This document shows, piece after piece, positions 1 through 7,365 of a stretch of 8,952 bases of DNA (within the stretch, counting starts at the first letter, position 1; each line of letters begins with the position of its first letter). A program made the position numbers and the translations under genes. The notes beneath the pieces are model-generated. The model was not told the DNA's origin, ran no database searches, and saw only the letters and a list, made by a program, of their open reading frames with translations. Source of the stretch: Candidatus Cloacimonadota bacterium (GTDB lineage: Bacteria; Cloacimonadota; Cloacimonadia; JGIOTU-2); NCBI GenBank assembly GCA_021160355.1, contig JAGHCS010000033.1, positions 1 through 8,952 of the forward strand, given 5' to 3'.

Positions 1-56
1 GTATGCATGTAATTATTTTAGTTGTACTTATCACAAGTGAATAAAATTTGATTATG

Positions 57-90
57 AAAAAATACCGTCACCAAGATCAACTTAGTGACG
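57..90 (-). terminator. Stem-loop plus T-tract, terminator-like on the minus strand
   Basis: CGTCACCAAG (66-75) and CTTAGTGACG (81-90) form a 10-bp inverted repeat around a 5-base loop. There is one mismatch; read as minus-strand RNA it becomes a U-G wobble, so the stem is fully paired in that direction. On the minus strand the stem is followed after three bases by six T residues (the A-run at 57-62). This is the shape of a Rho-independent terminator for leftward transcription. No minus-strand gene lies just to the right, so it could instead be part of a repeat element. Confidence 0.35.
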
Positions 91-99
91 AGAATAAAT

Positions 100-131
100 A
101 CTGGATTTCCTCTTTCGAGGGAAGGACATGC
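100..131. repeat. 32-bp hairpin repeat, copy 1
   Basis: This segment matches 414-445 at 30 of 32 positions; the differences are T108/C422 and G125/C439. It contains the inverted repeat TTTCCTC-TTTC-GAGGGAA, where one C in the left arm of copy 2 is T here. In plus-strand RNA that still pairs as U-G. Flanks ACTGGA and GACATGC are shared by both copies. Short palindromes of this style are common as REP-like intergenic repeats in many bacteria. It is most likely such an element; its function is unknown. Confidence 0.75.
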
Positions 132-151
132 TATTGTAATTATATTTTACG

Positions 152-167
152 CTCTGTGCTCTTCCTG
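152..167. repeat. 16-bp direct repeat, copy 1
   Basis: CTCTGTGCTCTTCCTG here matches 492-507 at 15 of 16 positions. It lies 20 bases after the 32-bp hairpin repeat, and its partner lies 46 bases after the second hairpin copy, in the same order and orientation. The two repeats therefore look like parts of one larger duplicated unit. Confidence 0.5.
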
Positions 168-263
168 TTGACCAGAATGACAAAGTTTGTAGTGTGTTTT
201 CTTATTAATACTGAAGTGTACCGAAGATTTAAGCTTGATGCACAATTTAAATTCAATAAATAT

Positions 264-300
264 ATCTGCGTGTATCAGTTCAATCTGTGTTTATCTGTGT
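264..300. repeat. ATCTGTGT near-tandem repeat
   Basis: ATCTGCGT (264-271), ATCTGTGT (283-290) and ATCTGTGT (293-300) recur in one orientation, the last two separated by only TT. No coding or RNA feature explains this. From memory, strings of this type turn up in intergenic DNA of several unrelated environmental genomes, but I cannot verify that here. Confidence 0.45.
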
Positions 301-321
301 ACTATTATGATTTTATTTTGT

Positions 322-347
322 CCCGGAATGGGCTGTGACAGCTCGGG
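322..347. repeat. Interrupted GC-rich inverted repeat
   Basis: CCCG (322-325) pairs with CGGG (344-347), and inside it GCTGT (332-336) pairs with ACAGC (338-342) around a single G. It sits directly left of the A7 tract and the next stem-loop. The one-base inner loop is too tight for a stable RNA hairpin as drawn, so it may matter only as DNA or be an eroded repeat. Confidence 0.35.
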
Positions 348-348
348 T

Positions 349-382
349 AAAAAAAGTAAAACAACATTCCGATGTTGTTTAC
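349..382 (-). terminator. AT-rich stem-loop next to A7/T7, terminator-like on the minus strand
   Basis: AAACAACAT (359-367) and ATGTTGTTT (372-380) form a perfect 9-bp inverted repeat with loop TCCG. It can be extended to G356/C382 with one bulged A. On the minus strand the extended stem is followed at once by seven T residues (the A-run 349-355). That resembles an intrinsic terminator for leftward transcription, although the stem is AT-rich and no minus-strand gene is visible to its right before position 7366. It may be part of the repeat array rather than a working terminator. Confidence 0.4.
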
Positions 383-384
383 GC

Positions 385-398
385 AAGATTGGAATCTT
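385..398. repeat. Small perfect inverted repeat
   Basis: AAGATT (385-390) and AATCTT (393-398) are a perfect 6-bp inverted repeat separated by GG. It follows the stem-loop at 356-382 by two bases and precedes the second 32-bp hairpin copy, so three palindromes stand in a row. Confidence 0.5.
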
Positions 399-413
399 AC
401 GCTACAAAGACAG

Positions 414-445
414 ACTGGATTCCCTCTTTCGAGGGAACGACATGC
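414..445. repeat. 32-bp hairpin repeat, copy 2
   Basis: This copy carries the perfect stem TTCCCTC-TTTC-GAGGGAA (7 bp, 4-base loop), with the same ACTGGAT and GACATGC flanks as 100-131. As the perfectly paired copy it may be closer to the ancestral form. No T-tract follows within ten bases on the plus strand other than a CCCTTTTTATTTTA stretch starting at 445, so a weak terminator role cannot be excluded. Confidence 0.75.
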
Positions 446-467
446 CCTTTTTATTTTATCTTTAATG

Positions 468-483
468 CTTTGCGTCTTTGCGT
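468..483. repeat. Tandem CTTTGCGT pair
   Basis: CTTTGCGT occurs twice without a spacer (468-475 and 476-483). It lies between the second hairpin repeat and the second 16-bp direct repeat, in the stretch that makes the right-hand composite unit longer than the left-hand one. Confidence 0.6.
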
Positions 484-491
484 ATTCTTTT

Positions 492-507
492 CTCTGCGCT
501 CTTCCTG
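492..507. repeat. 16-bp direct repeat, copy 2
   Basis: CTCTGCGCTCTTCCTG differs from 152-167 only by C for T at position 497. It runs into the CCTGCCACGGC repeat that starts at 504. Confidence 0.5.
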
Positions 508-560
508 CCACGGCTTCTTGTCTGGGCGTAATCCCGACCAAGCGGGATGAAGACTGAAAT
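504..560. repeat. GC-richer degenerate repeat, copy A, with an ATCCCG/CGGGAT hairpin
   Basis: CCTGCCACGGC at 504-514 recurs exactly at 607-617. In both copies GTAAT and then a CGGGA-type stretch with an AAG follow; copy A has about 13 extra bases in between. Inside copy A, ATCCCG (531-536) and CGGGAT (543-548) form a perfect 6-bp stem with a 6-base loop. No protein or RNA function is evident. Confidence 0.5.
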
Positions 561-606
561 GAAATGAAGTCGGATGCGTGAAATCTTTTTTTATTCGTGC
601 TTTTCG

Positions 607-650
607 CCTGCCACGGCGTAATTGCGATCATATCGGGACGAAGCCGGGTG
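607..650. repeat. GC-richer degenerate repeat, copy B
   Basis: This copy begins with the same 11 bases as 504-514, followed directly by GTAAT. It then has a diverged tail containing TCGGGACGAAGCCGGG. The shorter form suggests either a deletion here or an insertion in copy A. Confidence 0.45.
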
Positions 651-715
651 GTTATACTGAAATTACAATTCTGGACATAAAAAACTCGATTTCCAAAGTG
701 TATGAAAATTATTTT

Positions 716-721
716 AAGGGG
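716..721 (+). promoter_or_regulatory. Ribosome binding site setting the C25 protease start at 726
   Basis: AAGGGG ends four bases before the ATG at 726. An in-frame ATG at 702 would add eight residues in front of a typical signal peptide and has only weak purine content upstream. The site and the Lys-Lys-hydrophobic start both favour 726. Confidence 0.6.
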
Positions 722-725
722 CTGT

Positions 726-3700
726 ATGAAAAAAGTATTTCTTGTTGCTATTATTCTCCTGTGTGCAATGAACCTGCTTCATGCAAAGGACATGTTCTCA
801 TTTTCATCAAAAGGAAATAGTATTCAAATCCAATTTGAAAATAACAAAGACTTATTATCTGAGACAGAAAATGCATTTACCACAATTGCACTTCCTTCAG
901 AGGTTATCGAAATAATAATTAATGATTTCACAGTATCGGAGTATTCCGACACGGGTGATTATCTTAAAAATGTTGATCAACTTGATGATGCAAGAATTGA
1001 GGTAACTCACTCATTTACGATGAGAGAGCTATGCGGTCATACATTGCAGATGCAAACTCAGATATATAATGAAAAAGAACACACGTATTCAAAAATTGAG
1101 AAACTCAATTTCGAAGTAGTGCCCGGAAATGTTCAGTCTGCTCCACGCAATTTATCCAAAGCATTTTATCAGCTCTATCCAAAACTTGTGGATAATTTTG
1201 ATGAATCCTATCTTGCTGGTCTTCCGGTTCAGCCATCAAAAATGCTCATCATATGTCATCAATTGCTCGAGAACTATATCCAGGATTTCATTAATTGGAA
1301 ACAGGCAAAAGGCATCGAATGTACAGTGGCAACACTTACTGAAACCGGCACAACGGCAAATGAAATAAAAGCATACATCCAGCAAGTGTATGACACATCG
1401 GATGTACCCCCGGATTACGTGCTTCTTATTGGGGATGTGGATGATTACTTCGCAGTTCCTTCCTTCTATTTTAGCTCGGAAAATGATGTAAGCGATCATC
1501 CATATACCATGCTTGCAGGTACGGATTATTTCCCTGATGTGATCATCGGGCGAATGTCCATCGATGAAATAAACCAACTCTGGACGATTATTAACAAAGT
1601 AATCTCTTATGAGAAAACACCATATCTGGCAAATCCCGAATGGCTGACAAAAGCGCTTGTTGTTGCAGGAAATTACAGCACGACTCCGCCCACTCCAAGC
1701 ACTCCTGTAAAAGTATCCCATTGGCTAAGAGAAAAGATGCTGAACTACGGATTTACCCAAGTTGACACAGTGTTTTATCCACCAACCTTTCCGGGAACTT
1801 CTGAAATAATCAGCAGGATCAATGCAGGAATAAGTTTTCTCAACTACCGCGGTTGGGGAGATGCAAACGGCTGGCATTATCCCGAATTTCATGTGGATAA
1901 TATGAGCAGTCTGAGCAATGGTTTGTTAACGCCTGTGGTGACCTCTTTTGTGTGTAATACAGGTGATTTTGCAAACACTTCTGCAGATCCCTGTTTTGGT
2001 GAAGCTATCCTTCAACTCGGAACACCAACTGCTCCACAAGGTGGTGTGGTTTTTATCGGTCCTTCGGACCTGCATACGAGTACGAAACTGAATAATTCAA
2101 TTTTCTCCGGTTTTTATTACGGATTGCTCAATGAAGGTATTTATGATTTCGGTTCTGCGGTTTTGAGGGGAAAAATAGAACTTTATCACAATTTCCCATT
2201 GCAGCAAGCTGCTGGCGATCAGGTGGAATTCTATTTTCATGTGTACAACATTCTCGGCGATCCTACACTCACAATGTTAACAACAATACCCGAGGAAATT
2301 GACTGCACAATTCCTGAAACTGTGAGTATTGGCACAAACCATCTTGATATTTCTTGTACAAATCTTGATGAGGGAATTGTCACTGCGAAGAAAGATGATG
2401 AATTTTATGAAGTTGCAATGATAGAGAACGGGCATGGGCTCATTCCATTTGCTTCAGAAACAGTGGGAGAGATCGAGCTGGTCATCACATCTCCAAACTT
2501 TATAGCAGTTGTTGATACGATTTATGTGTTAGAGCAATCAAATGATGTCGGATTATATGAATATGAAGCAACGTCTGCAATACAGGCAGGAAGCACTTTG
2601 GATGTCGACCTCACTTTGAAAAATTTTGGAACATCAACTGCATCCGGAATAACAGCAACGTTGACTTCGAGCAGCTCATTTGTTTCGATCACAACTCCTG
2701 TTCAAAATTTTGGTGATATTGCTCCTGATGCGACAAGCCAGCAAAGTTATGAAATTGTAATCGACGAGGAATGCCCTGATAATGAAGTCCTGGAATTCAT
2801 ATTAGAAATTTCAACTGGTACAACTGCGAAATTCTTTTTAATTGCATCATCCCTTCTTTTTGATGTAACTGATGTGACAGTAAATTCTACGAGCGGATGG
2901 CTCGAACCGGGAGTGACAAGCGAAATCCAGGTTACAATAGAAAATATCGGCTCTCTTGATGGAGTAGGCATAGAGGGTGCACTTGCCGTGTACAGTGATG
3001 CGGCAGTAATTACATCGGCTGATTATGCATTCGGAGATGTGCCAATGACAACAACGTCTGTCGGGACATTTGATGTAAGCGTGGAAAGCAACTGCTTCGT
3101 GGGTAGAAATATTCCCTTCGAACTTACTCTAACTGATGGTGATAATCGTATTACGCAAGTGCAGTTCTCTCTTGAAGTTGGTCCCATTGATAACACAGCA
3201 CCGACCGGACCTGATGCATCCGGCTATTATGCTTATGATAGCTATGATGTTGAATATGATGAAGTCCCGACTTATAATTGGATAGAAATCGATCCGGATG
3301 AAGGCGGAGCAGGTCAGGTCATTTATATGGCTGATGATGAATCGAGTACTATTCCATTGCCGTTCACATTTACCTATTACGATGAAGCATTTGATGAAAT
3401 CACAGTTTGCTCAAACGGTTGGATATCCTTCATCACAAATAATTGGACAAATTTCAGGAACTGGGATATTCCATCCGCACTTGGTCCTTATGGGCAGGTC
3501 TGTGCCTATTGGGATGATCTGATCGGTGAAGCATATACAATAGCAGACACAACGTATCATCACGATATGAGAATATGTCACTATTATGATAACGCGAACA
3601 ATCGTTTTATTATAGAATGGAATAAGTGTTACAATAGATTTGATGACACTTCTATCGAGAAATTTCAGCTTATTCTCTTCGATCCGGCTTATTATCCAAC

Positions 3701-4214
3701 TGCAAGCGGTAACGGAGAAATGCAGTGTAATTATCACACGGTCAACAATCCTGATGCAACGAGCAATTATTCGACAGTTGGAATAGAAAATATTATTCAA
3801 TCCGACGGTGTTCTCTACACTTATGCGGATATTTATCCTGCAAGTGCGACACCACTGGAAAATGAGCTTGCAATCAAATATACAACTGATCCGCCTGATC
3901 CATATTATGCAGTGGATGAAGTGCCTGCCAGCATGAGCAGGTCACTCGTTATTTATCCACAACCTTCTTCAGGTGCGACAGTTATCTCTTATTATAGTCA
4001 AAATATTTCAGCAGCTAATATCTCTGCAGGGATCTATAATATAAAAGGACAGCTTGTGAGAAAGATCGGTTTTGATGATTCAAATGATAAGAAAAAACAG
4101 TATCTATGGAATGGATTTGACAACCAAAACATAAAATCACCAAATGGCATATATTTCGTGAAGATTAGTGAAAATAAAAATATAAGTATTGGCAAAATTA
4201 TTTTGCTGCGATAA
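726..4214 (+). CDS. Secreted gingipain-like (C25) cysteine protease with T9SS sorting domain
   Basis: This 1162-residue protein is predicted to be secreted and to cleave proteins outside the cell or at its surface. Residues 1-20 are a signal peptide ending LHA. Residues 21 to about 170 resemble the C25 pro-region. The catalytic domain runs from about 172 to 520 and shows the family motifs FPDVIIGR, NYRGWG (W377), FVCNTGDF (nucleophile candidate C410) and the closing NILGDPTL. The His expected at the GHG position of gingipains is Trp here; H384 and H389 lie close by. Two Ig-like or CARDB-like beta domains follow (about 609-705 and 712-819), then a beta-sandwich of about 826-1065 with a CSNGWISF motif. 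Residues from about 1073 to the end look like a T9SS type A sorting domain, with IYPQPSSG where YPNPF is usual, and GIYFVKI near the end. It is the first gene of a probable operon; the next starts 19 bases downstream. The fold is well supported; catalytic activity is less certain. Confidence 0.9.
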   Translation: MKKVFLVAIILLCAMNLLHAKDMFSFSSKGNSIQIQFENNKDLLSETENAFTTIALPSEVIEIIINDFTVSEYSDTGDYLKNVDQLDDARIEVTHSFTMRELCGHTLQMQTQIYNEKEHTYSKIEKLNFEVVPGNVQSAPRNLSKAFYQLYPKLVDNFDESYLAGLPVQPSKMLIICHQLLENYIQDFINWKQAKGIECTVATLTETGTTANEIKAYIQQVYDTSDVPPDYVLLIGDVDDYFAVPSFYFSSENDVSDHPYTMLAGTDYFPDVIIGRMSIDEINQLWTIINKVISYEKTPYLANPEWLTKALVVAGNYSTTPPTPSTPVKVSHWLREKMLNYGFTQVDTVFYPPTFPGTSEIISRINAGISFLNYRGWGDANGWHYPEFHVDNMSSLSNGLLTPVVTSFVCNTGDFANTSADPCFGEAILQLGTPTAPQGGVVFIGPSDLHTSTKLNNSIFSGFYYGLLNEGIYDFGSAVLRGKIELYHNFPLQQAAGDQVEFYFHVYNILGDPTLTMLTTIPEEIDCTIPETVSIGTNHLDISCTNLDEGIVTAKKDDEFYEVAMIENGHGLIPFASETVGEIELVITSPNFIAVVDTIYVLEQSNDVGLYEYEATSAIQAGSTLDVDLTLKNFGTSTASGITATLTSSSSFVSITTPVQNFGDIAPDATSQQSYEIVIDEECPDNEVLEFILEISTGTTAKFFLIASSLLFDVTDVTVNSTSGWLEPGVTSEIQVTIENIGSLDGVGIEGALAVYSDAAVITSADYAFGDVPMTTTSVGTFDVSVESNCFVGRNIPFELTLTDGDNRITQVQFSLEVGPIDNTAPTGPDASGYYAYDSYDVEYDEVPTYNWIEIDPDEGGAGQVIYMADDESSTIPLPFTFTYYDEAFDEITVCSNGWISFITNNWTNFRNWDIPSALGPYGQVCAYWDDLIGEAYTIADTTYHHDMRICHYYDNANNRFIIEWNKCYNRFDDTSIEKFQLILFDPAYYPTASGNGEMQCNYHTVNNPDATSNYSTVGIENIIQSDGVLYTYADIYPASATPLENELAIKYTTDPPDPYYAVDEVPASMSRSLVIYPQPSSGATVISYYSQNISAANISAGIYNIKGQLVRKIGFDDSNDKKKQYLWNGFDNQNIKSPNGIYFVKISENKNISIGKIILLR

Positions 4215-4233
4215 TGAGTGAAAGGAGTATCCA

Positions 4234-5679
4234 ATGAAAGATCTCACCCAACTCGCACTTGATGCTGCGGTTTTGCATGGTGCATCATATGCGGATATAC
4301 GAATTATTCTATCAAAAAATCAGAGAATTTTTATTAAAAATGGAGAAGTCGAAACGCTGGACAATACTGAGAGTGTTGGTTTTGGCATTCGGGTCATTGC
4401 AAACGGCTCTTGGGGATTTGCTTCAAGTTCCTTCCTCACAAAAGCTGAGATAAAGATCGTTGCAAAGCGTGCGGTTGAAATAGCAAAAGCATCTGCAACC
4501 CTTCGGAAGGACAGTGTGCGCCTTGCCCCGGAACCTGTTCATCAGGACATCTGGACTTCTCCGTACATGATCGATCCTTTTACTGTTTCTCTTGATGAGA
4601 AGCTCAGCTTACTTTTCGAGATCGATAAGATTCTACGAAAAGATGATAAGATAAAAGTAGCAGAATCTAGTATGAATTTTTGGCGTGAGCATCAATGGCT
4701 TACGACAACTGAAGGGACGTTTATTGAACAGATACTTCTTCGCAGCGGAGCAGGATATTCTGCTACTGCAGTTGACGGACCAAATGTGCAGGTTCGTTCC
4801 TATCCGGCATCGTTTGGGGGACAATATAAACAAATGGGTTACGAATTTATACTTGCAACACCTTTTGTGGAGAATGCAGAACGAATCCGAGAAGAAGCAG
4901 TTGCTCTCCTATCTGCACCGGACTGTCCTGTCGGAGATATGGATCTTATTATTGGCGGAAGCCAGCTTGCACTTCAAATCCACGAGTCCATTGGACATCC
5001 TTCTGAACTGGATCGAGTGCTCGGAATGGAGGCAAATTATGCAGGCACAAGCTTCTTAACTACAGATCTGTACAATAATTATAATTATGGCTCATCGATT
5101 GTAAACGTTGTTGCGGATTCCACAGTTCCAACCGGACTTGCTACCTTCGGCTATGATGATGATGGAGTTCGTGCGCAGCGATATCACATGATACAGAATG
5201 GATTGTATAAGATGTATCTCACTAATCGGGAGCTTGCACATGTGATACATGATCCTCGAAGCAGAGGTTGCAACAGAGCGGATGGATACAGCAGCATACC
5301 TATGATAAGGATGATCAATATTTCACTCATGCCTGTGAAGGGAACTCTCGATGAGCTTATCGCAGATACAAAGAATGGACTTTTCGTAGAAACCAATAAA
5401 ACGTGGAGCATAGATCAGCGAAGGTTGAATTTCCAGTTCACTACTGAGATCGGCTGGGAGATCAAGAACGGGAAGAAAACTCGCATGGTGAAAAATCCCA
5501 CTTATCAAGGAATAACACCGCACTTCTGGCAGAGTTGTGATGCAATTTGTGGTGAAGAAGAATGGACACTCTGGGGAGTTCCGAACTGCGGAAAAGGACA
5601 ACCCGGACAGCGAGCAGAAATGTCACATGGTGCTGCACCTGCGCGTTTTAAACAAGTCACCGTCGGAGTACATAAATAA
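4234..5679 (+). CDS. tldD: TldD-type zinc metalloprotease
   Basis: The 481-residue product belongs to the TldD/PmbA family of cytoplasmic metalloproteases. TldD normally works with TldE (PmbA) to trim or degrade peptides; in enterobacteria the pair matures microcin B17 and degrades CcdA. The zinc site is visible: HESIGH (H250, E251, H255) fits the HExxxH motif, and C452 in NCGKGQPGQ is the likely Cys ligand near the C-terminus. The N-terminal part (from ASYADIRI to about residue 80) and the middle domain match the usual family order, and the length is typical. No signal peptide is present. AAAGGAG at 4221-4227 lies six bases before the ATG and fixes the start. It is probably co-transcribed with the C25 protease gene before it and the lipoprotein gene seven bases after it. 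No tldE is adjacent in this window, so the partner must be elsewhere or absent. The zinc-site motifs point to the active TldD subunit rather than TldE. Confidence 0.93.
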   Translation: MKDLTQLALDAAVLHGASYADIRIILSKNQRIFIKNGEVETLDNTESVGFGIRVIANGSWGFASSSFLTKAEIKIVAKRAVEIAKASATLRKDSVRLAPEPVHQDIWTSPYMIDPFTVSLDEKLSLLFEIDKILRKDDKIKVAESSMNFWREHQWLTTTEGTFIEQILLRSGAGYSATAVDGPNVQVRSYPASFGGQYKQMGYEFILATPFVENAERIREEAVALLSAPDCPVGDMDLIIGGSQLALQIHESIGHPSELDRVLGMEANYAGTSFLTTDLYNNYNYGSSIVNVVADSTVPTGLATFGYDDDGVRAQRYHMIQNGLYKMYLTNRELAHVIHDPRSRGCNRADGYSSIPMIRMINISLMPVKGTLDELIADTKNGLFVETNKTWSIDQRRLNFQFTTEIGWEIKNGKKTRMVKNPTYQGITPHFWQSCDAICGEEEWTLWGVPNCGKGQPGQRAEMSHGAAPARFKQVTVGVHK

Positions 5680-5686
5680 ATTTCTG

Positions 5687-7297
5687 ATGAAAAAGATCAT
5701 ATACTTTGTTTTGATATTTGTGTTTTTCGTTTTAATAAGTGCATGCTCGATTTTGCAACCCTATTCAATAAAAAAGATCACTCCCTCGATTCCAGAAGAG
5801 TATCGGGAAAAAGTACTCGAAAGTCTTGAAGAAGCAGGGAGTAATAAAAGAGAACTCCTGAAAGTTCTACATCATTACAAAGATGATCCGAAAAAGTTGG
5901 AAGCAGCATCCTTTTTGATCGCGTATATGCCTGATCACTATTTTGCTGATGTTGGGCTGGTCGACTCTCTTGGAAATCCGGTTCCTTTGAATGTTATGGA
6001 TTTCAACACTGCATTAGAAGTACAAACACATATCGATTCACTAGAGAAAGAGCTGGGAGAGTTGCATTACAAGCTCATTGAGAAGAGGGAAGATGTAAAA
6101 ACCATGTCATCTCATCTTCTTATGACACACATCGATATGGCATTTCTTGCGTATGAAACCTTGCCCTGGACGAGTAAATACAACTGGGATGACTTCAAGG
6201 AATACATACTGCCCTACAGGGGATCATCTGAGCCTTTGTCTAATTGGAGATTGTATTTTTGGTACCTTTTCCCAGCAGATAGAGATTCAGCGAAAGATCC
6301 GCTTCAACTCGCATATGCGATCAATGACTCCTCAAAGAAAATGTTCACTTTTAAAGAGGTATTCTACTACCATCCTGCTGATCAGGGATTGGATGAAATG
6401 CTCAAGAACGGCTACGGTCGATGTGAAGATATGACTAATTTTACAATCTATGCAATGCGAGCAAACGGGCTTGCAGTTACAAGCGATTTTACTCCGTACT
6501 GGCCTGATCGCTCTAATAACCATGCATGGAACTCTATCATATTGCCGGATGGGAAGGTGATCCCTTTTATGGGAGCAGAAGCGAATCCCGGACAATATAA
6601 TCTGCAAGAGAAGATAGCAAAAGTTTATCGTAAACTATTTTCTCAGGAGAAGAATACTCTTGCAGATGTACTTCCTGATTCTATGAAAGCACCGCCCTGG
6701 CTTGGCTATAAAAATTTCAAAGATGTGACAGATAAATATGTGCAGGTTTCTGATGTTACAGTGCAGGTTTATAAAGATGATCCCTTTGCCTATATTGCAG
6801 TTTTCAATGACAATGATTGGCAGCCCATTCATTGGGGTAGTGTAGATAGTTTGAGGAATGTTACGTTCTCAAACATGGGAAGAAATATTGCGTATCTTCC
6901 GGTTTTTTATGAGGTTGTGGACTCAATAATGGTTGAAAATGAAAAGAAGCCCGATTATGAACCTGTTCCTGCTGGAGCTCCATTTATTCTGAGCAGAGAG
7001 GGTTATATCGCATCATTTGATAATAAGGGAATTGATTTTAGAAATGAAATTGATAGTGCATTTGTAATGAAGCAAACCGGTCATGGGGGAGTTAATAAAG
7101 TGAAAATTGACAGCACTTATACATGGTTTGTCTGGGCTGAAGATGAGTGGCAGGAGATAATTGATACTACTGCAACTACCGATTCTTTGGTATTCGACTA
7201 TTATTATCCAGAATCATTATATAAAGTTGAAGAGGAATGTCTTCATCCTGATCCGAGGATTTTCACAGTTGAGGATGGAGAAGTAATTTTCTGGTAA
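5687..7297 (+). CDS. Transglutaminase-like domain lipoprotein
   Basis: The 536-residue product starts with a lipoprotein signal peptide: LISAC places the lipidated Cys at residue 20, followed by Ser, which favours the outer membrane. Residues about 34-90 (EEAGSNKRELLKVLHHY, then FLIAYMPDHYF) resemble the N-terminal region of a family of transglutaminase-domain proteins I associate with Bacteroidetes. A short coiled-coil-like segment follows near 122-145. The transglutaminase-like core shows YGRCEDM (C246) and NNHAWNSI (H279) as catalytic Cys and His; D288 in LPDG or an acidic residue in the following MGAEANPG segment may complete the triad. From DVTDKY at 346 on, the protein looks like beta-sandwich domains. 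Substrate is unknown; such domains can be proteases, amidases or cross-linking enzymes. An in-frame ATG at 5537 would overlap tldD by 143 bases and bury the signal peptide, so 5687 is preferred, although no good ribosome binding site precedes it. Coupling to tldD translation is likely. Confidence 0.85.
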   Translation: MKKIIYFVLIFVFFVLISACSILQPYSIKKITPSIPEEYREKVLESLEEAGSNKRELLKVLHHYKDDPKKLEAASFLIAYMPDHYFADVGLVDSLGNPVPLNVMDFNTALEVQTHIDSLEKELGELHYKLIEKREDVKTMSSHLLMTHIDMAFLAYETLPWTSKYNWDDFKEYILPYRGSSEPLSNWRLYFWYLFPADRDSAKDPLQLAYAINDSSKKMFTFKEVFYYHPADQGLDEMLKNGYGRCEDMTNFTIYAMRANGLAVTSDFTPYWPDRSNNHAWNSIILPDGKVIPFMGAEANPGQYNLQEKIAKVYRKLFSQEKNTLADVLPDSMKAPPWLGYKNFKDVTDKYVQVSDVTVQVYKDDPFAYIAVFNDNDWQPIHWGSVDSLRNVTFSNMGRNIAYLPVFYEVVDSIMVENEKKPDYEPVPAGAPFILSREGYIASFDNKGIDFRNEIDSAFVMKQTGHGGVNKVKIDSTYTWFVWAEDEWQEIIDTTATTDSLVFDYYYPESLYKVEEECLHPDPRIFTVEDGEVIFW

Positions 7298-7334
7298 GGG
7301 AAAAATATTTGTTTGAGTTTAGTTTATCGAAATT

Positions 7335-7350
7335 GAGAATAGGAATTCTC
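7335..7350. terminator. Small stem-loop in the convergent gap, possible terminator
   Basis: GAGAAT (7335-7340) and ATTCTC (7345-7350) form a perfect 6-bp stem with loop AGGA, in the 68-base gap between the convergent lipoprotein and aldehyde dehydrogenase genes. The position suits a bidirectional terminator, but neither side has a clean T-tract (GCTTTCTCTATAG on the plus strand) and the stem is AT-rich, so the call is weak. Confidence 0.3.
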
Positions 7351-7365
7351 GCTTTCTCTATAGAA

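Larger units (their letters stand above)
1..725. other. Intergenic repeat-rich region without a gene
   Basis: I see no supportable gene in this stretch. The open frames that cross it run through inverted repeats, lack ribosome binding sites and have no recognisable protein features. What it does hold is an array of short stem-loops and direct repeats, listed individually below: a 32-bp hairpin repeat present twice, A-tracts next to AT-rich stem-loops, two kinds of short near-tandem repeats, and a degenerate GC-richer repeat around 504-650. The composition changes along it: the first 400 bases are AT-rich, while about 490-650 is richer in GC than the flanking genes. A TATACT hexamer at 653-658 could be a -10 box for the downstream operon, but no matching -35 was found at the right distance. 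The region probably contains the operon promoter and leader, but I cannot place them. Confidence 0.7.
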